From positions 1 to 25,637 of the forward strand of contig JBDLJE010000030.1 of NCBI GenBank assembly GCA_039714575.1: DNA of 25,637 bases. The letters are read 5' to 3'. Of this stretch, positions 8,683 to 15,206 are shown in pieces; the first letter of the stretch is position 1; each line of letters opens with the position of its first letter. The notes under the pieces are model-generated. The model ran no database searches. It saw only the letters and a list, made by a program, of their open reading frames with translations, and was not told the origin of the DNA. Position numbers and translations under genes: made by a program. Origin of the DNA: Sulfonitrofixus sp039714575. Its GTDB lineage: Bacteria; Campylobacterota; Campylobacteria; Campylobacterales; Sulfurimonadaceae.

Positions 8683-8688
8683 TATAAT
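8683..8688 (+). promoter_or_regulatory. -10 box for the secreted exosortase-target candidate
   Basis: TATAAT, expected to start transcription near 8695 and give a leader of about 48 nt to the ATG at 8743, which has AAGGAG upstream. There is no good -35 hexamer: the operator occupies that place, as in class II activated promoters. A second TATAAT at 8669 is too close to the operator for that geometry. The rest of 8506-8742 is AT-rich and must also hold the promoter of the divergent TPR run, which I could not place. Confidence 0.6.
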
Positions 8689-8742
8689 AAAACACATTTA
8701 TATGGAATTTGCTTTTCTATATGACATTACAAGGAGCTTTAC

Positions 8743-10593
8743 ATGGCAATATACAATAGAAGTAAGATGATAGGTTTGAGCTTGATCGCATGTCTAGGGT
8801 TGGTATCTTCTCTGGAAGCCGGCAAGATCGGTCCCGTTGCTGACCAGGCGGCGCCGAGTCACTCGAGCGGATTCGGTGGTTTTGACTATAGCAATATTGA
8901 TATCAAGATCACGGATCTTGACTATAATGAGATTCCCAAAGCATTTGACACTACAGACGGCTCATACGATGCAATGACGTATGGCGACTCGTTTGAAGGC
9001 GACATCTATGACAGTGTCGATCAAAGCGGCGAGGTCATCGTCAAGCTCCACGGTAAGGATTGGCCGGTCGGTGAGCCTGGAGGTATCAAGGTCATCCACG
9101 GTAACAGTGCAGACCATACACTTTCACATAACAAACCTGCCAGCTGTATCATGACGACCTCGTTTGTTGATCTTGTAGAAGATGACGGTGAAGGTATGCT
9201 TGATGAAGTCACACCGACAGAGACACTCTGCTGGAGCCCGTTTCAGACACATAAGCGTTTCAAACTCAATATGCTGCCGACAATGATCGACACCGCTGCT
9301 GCCGGTGAGTATGGCGAAGGGGTAAACCTCTCTTTCAACGTAGAGGCAGATGCTGACACATGGCGCTACATGATCCTCCAAAAGGTCAACAACTATACCG
9401 GAAAACGTCTGGATGGGTATAAAGTTGAAGTCGGATTTCTCGATGTAGACGGCAACTTTACAACAGCTTCTGCAGCCGGTGCAGATATCCGCCTGTCAAT
9501 CGGAACGGGTGAAGGCACCGATGGTGCGAACATATGGGAGGAGAATGAGCTGGCAACCTTCTCTCACGGTCTATTCGGCCCGGCAGACGGTGATCACTTC
9601 TTGACTGATGGTTTTTTTGACAAAAAAGCAGCCGGTTTCACCGTTGTCTTGGCAGATACAAACGATACTATAACATCTACCGGCACTCTGGGAAGCAATT
9701 ATGTCTCACTACCTGTACCGCTCGGTGCTGTTGATGGCCAATTCGGCAGCTGGTTGACTGAGGAGTGGGCACCGCATGGAATCTTTTGGGATGACGACAA
9801 TGATCCTCTAACCGATGCAATGCTGATGGCATTTTGGGGAGACCTCGGTGATGGCAACTACACATGGATGAAAGGAAACAATGACGCTTTCCAGGAAGCG
9901 ACTGTTGCTGAACTGTTTGGGTGGGCAAGCGATCCGGTCTATACGGTCGGAGAGATCGAAGACGTACTTAACCTTGGTCTTAACTATATCGTAGAAGTCG
10001 GCGACATCTCGACCTTCCCGGTTTCCAAGTTCACTATTCGTATCACACCGCATGTCGCTGCTGATCAGACAGAACCTGGTTACGTTACCAACACGCCGCC
10101 GCCACTCTCTGAATATATTACAAGTGAAGGTTCGGTCGCCGTCTCCCCGTCGCCTGAATTTACTATTGGAGATACGCTGAACCTGGTTGTTGCCGACTTG
10201 GATCTAAACAACAGTGTAACACTTGATGTTAATGTAAGTGTAGACGGTACATGGAAGATGATCACACTCGATGAAGTCGCCGGTCGTTCAATATTCACTG
10301 CTGCTTTAGCCACAATCGCCGGAGCGACGCCGGCTATCACAGACAGCAATATCACCGTTATGGAAGGGTCAGTAGTAACCGTAGCTTACACAGACGCTGA
10401 CAACGGTTCAACAGGTGAAGCTGTCGTTACAGCAACGACTACAGCTGCTACTACACCTACTGCGCCACCGCCAGGCAACAATGACAGTGCTGACGGGTTC
10501 TTCTCGACAATGGACAATGTCAGTCTGTTCGCACTGATCGCTGGACTGCTTGCTATCGGCGCACTGATCGCCCGCAGAAAACTGGCTAAATAA
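8743..10593 (+). CDS. Secreted surface protein with C-terminal TM/RRK tail; candidate exosortase substrate
   Basis: A 616-residue protein with a signal peptide (cleavage after A26, SLEA/GK), a large acidic Asp/Gly/Thr-rich beta-type ectodomain (27-570), a Thr/Ala/Pro linker (about 555-578), a hydrophobic helix (593-610) and a terminal RRKLAK. Helix plus basic end plus low-complexity spacer is the architecture of exosortase sorting signals, but no PEP or other named motif is present; the candidate recognition stretch is DGFFSTMDN (584-592). Parts of the ectodomain (WRYMILQKVNNYTGKRLDGY and following) resemble my recollection of the choice-of-anchor F family, which occurs with several anchoring signals. 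It has its own promoter with operator 1 and is followed by a hairpin. Anchoring by the exosortase at 15207 is inferred; it could simply be a C-tail-anchored envelope protein. Confidence 0.78.
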   Translation: MAIYNRSKMIGLSLIACLGLVSSLEAGKIGPVADQAAPSHSSGFGGFDYSNIDIKITDLDYNEIPKAFDTTDGSYDAMTYGDSFEGDIYDSVDQSGEVIVKLHGKDWPVGEPGGIKVIHGNSADHTLSHNKPASCIMTTSFVDLVEDDGEGMLDEVTPTETLCWSPFQTHKRFKLNMLPTMIDTAAAGEYGEGVNLSFNVEADADTWRYMILQKVNNYTGKRLDGYKVEVGFLDVDGNFTTASAAGADIRLSIGTGEGTDGANIWEENELATFSHGLFGPADGDHFLTDGFFDKKAAGFTVVLADTNDTITSTGTLGSNYVSLPVPLGAVDGQFGSWLTEEWAPHGIFWDDDNDPLTDAMLMAFWGDLGDGNYTWMKGNNDAFQEATVAELFGWASDPVYTVGEIEDVLNLGLNYIVEVGDISTFPVSKFTIRITPHVAADQTEPGYVTNTPPPLSEYITSEGSVAVSPSPEFTIGDTLNLVVADLDLNNSVTLDVNVSVDGTWKMITLDEVAGRSIFTAALATIAGATPAITDSNITVMEGSVVTVAYTDADNGSTGEAVVTATTTAATTPTAPPPGNNDSADGFFSTMDNVSLFALIAGLLAIGALIARRKLAK

Positions 10594-10605
10594 CACCCGT
10601 TTTAC

Positions 10606-10632
10606 CATGCTCAGATCTTTTATCTGAGCATG
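10606..10632. terminator. Strong hairpin between convergent genes
   Basis: Perfect 11-bp arms (CATGCTCAGAT and its complement) around CTTTT, between the secreted protein and the convergent cytochrome c gene. It probably ends transcription from both sides, though neither side has a solid T-run directly after the stem. Confidence 0.6.
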
Positions 10633-10669
10633 ACTCTCTCATCTATTTTCACGATTTTAACCCGTAAAA

Positions 10670-10969
10670 CTACTTTAACTTGACAATATGGTCTGCCAAC
10701 TTCTGCGCATCGTCAATACCGACACCTTTGAGTTTCTTTTGATGCATACCAAGATACTTTTTAGAGACTCTGCTGGAACCGTCAATAATCGCTTTGACAC
10801 TTGTTGTCAACTGATCTTCACTCAGCGTATTAAGTACAGGTGATGTTTTCAGTGCCACTTTTTCACCTTTTTTTCCATGACACATTGCGCACTTTTTATA
10901 TGCACTGGCACCGTCAAATGCAGATAGGGCCAATGACCCTGCCATTAAAAGTAAAACCGTTTTTCTCAT
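10670..10969 (-). CDS. Small periplasmic monohaem cytochrome c
   Basis: A 99-residue precursor with a signal peptide (cleavage after A23, ASA/YK), a single CAMCH haem-binding motif at 27-31 and a likely distal ligand M75 (KYLGMHQ). This is the plan of class I c-type cytochromes of the c553 kind, soluble one-electron carriers in the periplasm. An ideal AGGAGG stands 7 nt before the ATG. It is transcribed divergently from the Cyc2-like pair, with operator 2 between them and a -10-like TATATT (11025 to 11020) 20 nt from the operator. That context makes it a good candidate for the periplasmic partner that takes electrons from the outer-membrane cytochromes; this role is inferred. Confidence 0.88.
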   Translation of the reverse strand: MRKTVLLLMAGSLALSAFDGASAYKKCAMCHGKKGEKVALKTSPVLNTLSEDQLTTSVKAIIDGSSRVSKKYLGMHQKKLKGVGIDDAQKLADHIVKLK

Positions 10970-11019
10970 CTTTTTTCCTCCTGCTGTAATATAAGCCGTT
11001 CAGTAATCGAATGTTGCAT

Positions 11020-11025
11020 AATATA
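11020..11025 (-). promoter_or_regulatory. -10-like box for the cytochrome c gene
   Basis: Reads TATATT on the minus strand, 20 nt from the left edge of operator 2. Together with the TATAAT on the other side, it makes operator 2 a potential control point for both divergent units. The leader to the ATG at 10969 would be about 45 nt. Confidence 0.45.
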
Positions 11026-11045
11026 CAATTAAATAACTTTGATTC

Positions 11046-11063
11046 ATCACCCTTTAAGGTGAT
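11046..11063. promoter_or_regulatory. Operator 2: ATCACC-N6-GGTGAT between cytochrome genes
   Basis: 18-bp inverted repeat ATCACCCTTTAAGGTGAT, the same length and half-site as operator 1, with one arm matching 7 of 7 and the other 6 of 7. TATAAT begins 21 nt to its right, exactly as at operator 1, and a minus-strand TATATT begins 20 nt to its left. Confidence 0.7.
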
Positions 11064-11084
11064 TATATTACCATTTATCTCCAG

Positions 11085-11090
11085 TATAAT
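11085..11090 (+). promoter_or_regulatory. -10 box for the Cyc2-like pair
   Basis: TATAAT, with expected transcription start near 11097 and operator 2 centred at about -42.5. The leader to the GTG at 11126 would be about 29 nt. Confidence 0.6.
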
Positions 11091-11125
11091 AATTAACAAT
11101 TATAAAAAGACATACAAGGGTGGCA

Positions 11126-12478
11126 GTGAAACAGATATCTTTCTCTTTTTTCTTATTGACACTCCTCTTGTTGAGCGGCCTCTCCCAAAAGGCGCAAGCC
11201 GTTCCTGCTTTTGCACGGCAAGCAGGACTTGAGTGTATGATGTGTCATGTTCAAAACCAGACAAAGCTTAACCGTTTTGGACGGGAGTTTGCCCGTTCAG
11301 CCTACACCATGAGTGCAGAGTACGGTTCACAGTCACTGATCGACGGCGAGGAGATCGGACTCGGCATCCCTATGGTTCTTAACGTGTCGCTGATGTTAAA
11401 AGCCAGATATGACAAAAGCGACGGCTCCGTCAATGGTAAAGGTAATGTCCTCGAGACAGATGAAGGTGAACCCACCGAGAGCAACCGCGGTATGTATGAA
11501 GTTTTTAAAGCTTCGACCGTCAACTTTGCGGGACGCGTAGCCAACAATGTCGGTACGCTCATCGAATTCCGCGAAAAAGAGGGAAAAGCGATCCTCGGCG
11601 GAAAAGTTGCAACGGCTTTTGAGACAGCTCAAGGGTATACCGGTCTTGCCGTCTACTCCACCAACAACTATGGCCCCTTTTCGGGCATAGAGAGTTACAA
11701 CACAGGCCTCTACAAACCCCTTCGCCAGTTTGAAAACCACAAACTCACCAATGCTGCCCAAGCCTCAGACCTTGGAAGCGGACCGGCAACAGGACTTCAG
11801 CTCTACTATGGGGGAGAGCGTCTCTTTATAACACTGGGCGCTTATGTTCCTGTCCATAACAGCGACGGTATCGACATTGGACGCAATATGATCCCTTTTG
11901 CCCGATTGGCCTATGAACAACCTATAGGAGATCTAACACTCATCGTAGGGGCCTATGGTATCAACGGGACAGCGAAAGCCAGTAACACCACCTTATACCC
12001 TGCGCTCTCCGGGCTCATTCCCCAAGAGCTCGTAGGAATAAAAAAAGAGTCTTACGGGTTTGACCTGCAACTGGAGGGAACACTTCTGGAGATAGACACT
12101 TTAGTGACTATGAACGCTGTCCTTAAAAATAAAACGACCTTGAGTGATCCTGCTCTAATGGTAGATGACCCCAATAATCCCGTGGTCATCGGCGAACCGG
12201 AAGATGCCGACATGGAAGCTTACTCCATTGACCTCTCACTCTATCCATGGCCATCTTTTGGGGTCAAACTGGCCTATATGACCGTTGATGACAGCGGTCC
12301 GCATATTTTTGAGACAGATAAAATCGATGTCAAAGACAAAGAAGCTCTCTCTCTTGGTTTTGACTACTCGTTTCATCAGAACATCATGTTTACCATGGAG
12401 TACTCCATGGTCAATGCAAAAAAAGATACGGTCGAAGATTACACCGACCTCTTGTCTGTTTTAACAATCTCATTTTAA
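11126..12478 (+). CDS. Cyc2-like fused outer-membrane cytochrome-porin (copy A)
   Basis: About 450 residues: signal peptide (cleavage after residue 25, AQA/VP), one haem motif CMMCH at 37-41, then a long alternating beta-rich region ending in Phe (TISF), typical of an outer-membrane barrel. The opening PAFARQAG..C..CH....LNRFGREF..SAY closely follows the conserved N-terminus I know from Cyc2, the fused cytochrome-porin of iron oxidisers, and GIPMVLNVSLMLKARYDK and GRVANNVG fit its barrel part. Expected role: moving electrons across the outer membrane from an external donor such as Fe(II); the donor here is unknown. I chose GTG 11126 over GTG 11120 because AAGGG lies 5 nt before it and nothing suitable precedes the earlier one. 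Followed after 12 nt by copy B. Confidence 0.82.
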   Translation: MKQISFSFFLLTLLLLSGLSQKAQAVPAFARQAGLECMMCHVQNQTKLNRFGREFARSAYTMSAEYGSQSLIDGEEIGLGIPMVLNVSLMLKARYDKSDGSVNGKGNVLETDEGEPTESNRGMYEVFKASTVNFAGRVANNVGTLIEFREKEGKAILGGKVATAFETAQGYTGLAVYSTNNYGPFSGIESYNTGLYKPLRQFENHKLTNAAQASDLGSGPATGLQLYYGGERLFITLGAYVPVHNSDGIDIGRNMIPFARLAYEQPIGDLTLIVGAYGINGTAKASNTTLYPALSGLIPQELVGIKKESYGFDLQLEGTLLEIDTLVTMNAVLKNKTTLSDPALMVDDPNNPVVIGEPEDADMEAYSIDLSLYPWPSFGVKLAYMTVDDSGPHIFETDKIDVKDKEALSLGFDYSFHQNIMFTMEYSMVNAKKDTVEDYTDLLSVLTISF

Positions 12479-12490
12479 TTGGAGTGTATA

Positions 12491-13759
12491 ATGAAAAGAA
12501 TAACTAGAAATTTACTTTTACTCTCAACAGTTTTACTTTTGACTATTCCCGAGACTGCCAACGCCCTGTCTGGATTTTCCCGCCAGACAGGAAAAAGCTG
12601 CAGCGCCTGCCACACGCAGAACATGCCGAAACTCAATGCGTACGGCCGCCACTTTGCCCTCTCCGGCTACACACTTTACGATGCGGAAAATGAGACACAA
12701 TCACTGCTAGAAGGAAGCGATATTACACTGGGTCTTCCAGCAGTCTTGAATGTCTCTGCTGTCTTAAAAGCTCGTTATACCAAAGTCGATCAAACACGTG
12801 GCGAAGTCAATGTCCTGGAAGGTTCCGGCCTCTATTTTGGAGGACGTGTTGCTGACAACGCCGGTGCACTGATCTCCTTGACCGGCGACCCCTCTGAAGA
12901 TCGGGATGTTGTCTTTGGCGGAAAAGCGCTGTTAGCCTACGAGACATTGAACGGCTTTAGCGGTCTCTCTCTCTACTCCACACAGACTAATGGGATTTTC
13001 TCAGGTATGGAAAACTACAACACCGGTCTCTACAGTCCATTAAAACAGTTTGAAAATGCAAATGCCACCAATGCTGCCCAGGCAACAGCCCTTGGCCGAG
13101 GTCCGGCAACCGGACTTCAGGCATATTACGGTGATGATCACCTCCTTGTAACAATAGGGGCGACCATCCCTTCTCAGAACAGTGAAGGGATCGATGCTGG
13201 AAGCAGTCTTATTCCATTCGGACGCATCGCGTACAACCAACCCATTGGAGAGTGGAACCTCATGATAGGAGCCTATGGGTTCTCCGGCACTGTGAAAGCC
13301 AGTGATCAAAGTCTGGATGGTGGTGTGATCGACTCTCACGCCAACCTTGTTGATGTCAAAAAAGAGGGGTATGGCTTTGATCTTGAGGCCTCGGGGAGTA
13401 TTGCGGAAATGATGACGATGACAACCATCAATATTGTGTTGAAAAACACCGTCAACACCGATGCAAACCTTAGCTCTGCAAATCTTCAGAAAACAGACAA
13501 TCGAGCGGCTTCGGTGGAGTTTCAGATCAACCCTGTCGCGCCGCTAGGCCTTAAGATCGCCTATTTGACCTACAACAGCAACGACACGGTCGGTGGAGCG
13601 TTTATCCGAAACTTTGACTACAATACACCGTCGGTAGGTGTGAGCTACCTCTTCCGTCAAAACTTCAATATCGATCTTCAATACAGTCACAACTATCCGA
13701 CTGCATCCGATATAGACGACTTTTATGAACTATATCTCTCCGCTGTCATCGCCTTTTAA
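12491..13759 (+). CDS. Cyc2-like fused outer-membrane cytochrome-porin (copy B)
   Basis: About 422 residues, paralogous to copy A along most of its length; shared blocks include FSG.E.YNTGLY.PL.QFEN and GPATGLQ.YYG. The signal peptide ends after A25 (ANA/LS), the haem motif is CSACH at 37-41 (identical numbering to copy A), and the protein ends in a barrel-type Phe (VIAF). The motif PKLNAYGRHFALSGYTL after the haem is again Cyc2-like. The start is ATG 12491 with GGAG 6 nt upstream; a longer reading from the TTG at 12479 would swallow that ribosome site. It has no promoter of its own in the 12-nt gap, so it is co-transcribed with copy A. The two copies differ in loops, which may mean different donors or redox ranges. 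Confidence 0.82.
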   Translation: MKRITRNLLLLSTVLLLTIPETANALSGFSRQTGKSCSACHTQNMPKLNAYGRHFALSGYTLYDAENETQSLLEGSDITLGLPAVLNVSAVLKARYTKVDQTRGEVNVLEGSGLYFGGRVADNAGALISLTGDPSEDRDVVFGGKALLAYETLNGFSGLSLYSTQTNGIFSGMENYNTGLYSPLKQFENANATNAAQATALGRGPATGLQAYYGDDHLLVTIGATIPSQNSEGIDAGSSLIPFGRIAYNQPIGEWNLMIGAYGFSGTVKASDQSLDGGVIDSHANLVDVKKEGYGFDLEASGSIAEMMTMTTINIVLKNTVNTDANLSSANLQKTDNRAASVEFQINPVAPLGLKIAYLTYNSNDTVGGAFIRNFDYNTPSVGVSYLFRQNFNIDLQYSHNYPTASDIDDFYELYLSAVIAF

Positions 13760-13804
13760 CACTTCTATAGAGCAAAAACATCCCCGTTTCTGCTTACACT
13801 CAAC

Positions 13805-13821
13805 TAACACTTGCTGTGTTA
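13805..13821. promoter_or_regulatory. Inverted repeat TAACAC-N5-GTGTTA before the glycine-rich gene
   Basis: Perfect 6-bp arms around TTGCT, immediately upstream of a TACAAT that could be the -10 box. It differs from the ATCACCC operators, so this gene may answer to another regulator. Site function is a guess. Confidence 0.35.
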
Positions 13822-13853
13822 CAATATAGAACTTAAAACATAAAGGGTTACAG

Positions 13854-14243
13854 ATGAACAAATTTTTACTTACGGTTTCAGCAGGGTTGCTTCTAACGGT
13901 TGGCGCACATGGTGCAGATCAGACATCAACGCAGTTACAGCAGAAACTAATGACCCAACAAAAGAGTGCTAACGGTGGCGGTGGTCAAGGTAAAAAACAG
14001 ATCAGACATCAATACAAACACCAAAACCAGTATAAAGGCACCAATGGTCAAGGCAGTGGTGCCGGAAAAGGCCAAGGCGCTGGACAAGGCGGCGGTGAGG
14101 GCAAAGGTCAAGGAAACGGTAAAGCCTCTGGTCAAGGCGGCGGCAAAGCAGCTAAGGCAGGCGGCCGCAGCGGCGGTGGTTCAGGACAAGGAAAATCAGG
14201 TGGCGGCGGCCGTAGTGGCGGTGGCGGCGGCAAAGGTCGTTAA
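13854..14243 (+). CDS. Secreted glycine-rich basic low-complexity protein
   Basis: A 129-residue protein: signal peptide (cleavage near residues 20-21), a short Gln/Thr-rich helix (22-40), a His/Lys/Gln segment (47-62), then about 65 residues made almost wholly of Gly, Lys, Arg, Gln, Ser and Ala (GKGQG, AGQGGG, RSGGGG repeats). The tail is strongly basic and must be disordered. I do not recognise a family. Position between the Cyc2-like pair and the regulator suggests an envelope or matrix role, perhaps binding polyanions, but nothing in the sequence proves it. Its start is supported by the signal peptide and an upstream AAAGGG. An out-of-frame reading of the same repeats is open as well and is an artefact of composition. 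Confidence 0.75.
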   Translation: MNKFLLTVSAGLLLTVGAHGADQTSTQLQQKLMTQQKSANGGGGQGKKQIRHQYKHQNQYKGTNGQGSGAGKGQGAGQGGGEGKGQGNGKASGQGGGKAAKAGGRSGGGSGQGKSGGGGRSGGGGGKGR

Positions 14244-14256
14244 ACCATTTTATGTT

Positions 14257-14275
14257 GTCGGGGTCTTTTCCTGAC
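14257..14275 (+). terminator. Weak hairpin after the glycine-rich gene
   Basis: GTCGGG pairs with TCCTGAC across a short T-rich loop, allowing one G-U pair, with a T-rich stretch some 6 nt later. It lies between the convergent glycine-rich and luxR-type genes. Confidence 0.4.
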
Positions 14276-14291
14276 GGCACCTTTTCTCTCT

Positions 14292-15065
14292 TTACAAACT
14301 ATTCCCCGTCAATTTATGGTGCAGCTCTATTTTAGAACTGACGCCATATTTACTAAAGATGTTTTTCATATGCGTTTTCAAGGTGTTCATCGATATGTTC
14401 AGCTCTTCGGCGATCACCTTGTAAGGTTTGGCGAGCAGAACACGCTGGGTAATCAACTTCTCTTTCTCCGTCAGGCGCTGCATCTTTTCATCGATCTGTA
14501 TACACTTTACATGCAGCGTCTGTCTTTTTTCGTCATAAAAAGGGCTAATGACATGTTCTATCATCTGGGTCAGCTGTAGCAGTTTATCACTCGCTCCTTC
14601 CCCGTTTTTAGAAAACAGGTAGATGATCAAACCGATCTTTTTTCCGGTTTTGTTGCACATCGGGTAGAGCAGCGCGTGATCAAAGTCGATCTCTTCTTCG
14701 AACTCGGCCGTTTTTTTCTTTGAGAGGTGCCCGTCAAAAACAGCATGCAGACTCTCAAGATAGACCTTCTCCTGTGATAATGAAAAATGTGAATTACACT
14801 GTTGTATAAACTTGCTGAGCTCCATATGTCTCGGCAGCAGCTTATACTTGTTCAGCAGTGAGAGAAAATGCTGTCTCTTCTCCAGGATCAGCTCAATCTC
14901 CACCCCATCTTCGTTTTCCAGACATACGGCAATAACGTCCGCCCCGCTTTCAGCCAGAAAAAAAGAGCTCTCTTGATGCAATATGGATCTTATATTACCA
15001 CCTTCAATAATCGATGACTGAATAGCAATAATCTTTTCTAATAATCTGATTTGGTCAATATGCAC
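14292..15065 (-). CDS. LuxR-type (GerE HTH) transcription regulator with GAF-like N-terminus
   Basis: A 257-residue protein. Residues 198-252 form a LuxR/GerE helix-turn-helix (LTEKEKLITQRVL.....VIAEELNIS, then recognition segment NTLKTHMKNIFSKYGV). The N-terminal 175 residues look like a GAF-type sensor fold. There is no receiver Asp motif and no recognisable acyl-homoserine-lactone domain, so the signal is unknown. The start is GTG 15065 with AGGGAG 7 nt upstream. It is divergent from the exosortase gene, with operator 3 between them and a minus-strand TATACT (15100 to 15095) 20 nt from the operator, which implies autoregulation. I infer that it binds the 18-bp repeats at 8644, 11046 and 15121, because dyad sites centred at -42 are typical of LuxR-family activators and this is the only DNA-binding regulator in the island. 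Confidence 0.85.
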   Translation of the reverse strand: MHIDQIRLLEKIIAIQSSIIEGGNIRSILHQESSFFLAESGADVIAVCLENEDGVEIELILEKRQHFLSLLNKYKLLPRHMELSKFIQQCNSHFSLSQEKVYLESLHAVFDGHLSKKKTAEFEEEIDFDHALLYPMCNKTGKKIGLIIYLFSKNGEGASDKLLQLTQMIEHVISPFYDEKRQTLHVKCIQIDEKMQRLTEKEKLITQRVLLAKPYKVIAEELNISMNTLKTHMKNIFSKYGVSSKIELHHKLTGNSL

Positions 15066-15094
15066 TTTGTAACTCCCTAATAGATCTGTTTGCG

Positions 15095-15100
15095 AGTATA
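15095..15100 (-). promoter_or_regulatory. -10-like box for the luxR-type gene
   Basis: Reads TATACT on the minus strand, 20 nt from the left edge of operator 3, the same offset as TATATT from operator 2. The leader to GTG 15065 would be about 23 nt and include AGGGAG. Confidence 0.5.
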
Positions 15101-15120
15101 ATAGCAGGTTTTACAGATAT

Positions 15121-15138
15121 CTAGCCCAAAAGGGTGAT
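15121..15138. promoter_or_regulatory. Operator 3: half-conserved repeat between luxR-type and exosortase genes
   Basis: CTAGCCC-AAAA-GGGTGAT. The right arm is perfect and the left arm keeps T and CCC in register, with the same 4-nt spacer. TAATAT starts 21 nt to the right, and a better-matching GATAAT starts 19 nt to the right. TATACT lies 20 nt to the left on the minus strand. The weaker arm may mean lower affinity. Confidence 0.58.
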
Positions 15139-15157
15139 ACAAAGATAAAAAAACAGT

Positions 15158-15165
15158 GATAATAT
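15158..15165 (+). promoter_or_regulatory. -10 region for the exosortase gene
   Basis: GATAAT (15158-15163) overlaps TAATAT (15160-15165). A start near 15170 would exclude the in-frame GTG at 15156 from the message and supports ATG 15207 as the true start. Confidence 0.5.
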
Positions 15166-15206
15166 ATAACATTTTAAAATCTATGTTACCTAAGGAGAGA
15201 GTTCGG

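Noticed and set aside
10540..10593. PEP-CTERM label for the tail of the secreted protein
   Set aside because: The helix and basic end fit, but there is no Pro-Glu-Pro or similar motif before the helix, so the named class is not justified.
12479..12490. TTG start giving a longer copy B of the Cyc2-like protein
   Set aside because: The extension contains the GGAG ribosome site for ATG 12491, and the signal peptide begins properly only at that ATG.
13966..14274. Second open frame (102 codons) overlapping the glycine-rich gene
   Set aside because: Its Ala/Lys/Val composition is the frame-shifted reading of the same GGC/GGT repeats and it has no signal peptide.
15156..15206. GTG start for a longer exosortase
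   Set aside because: It overlaps the predicted -10 region and lacks a ribosome site, while AAGGAG serves ATG 15207.
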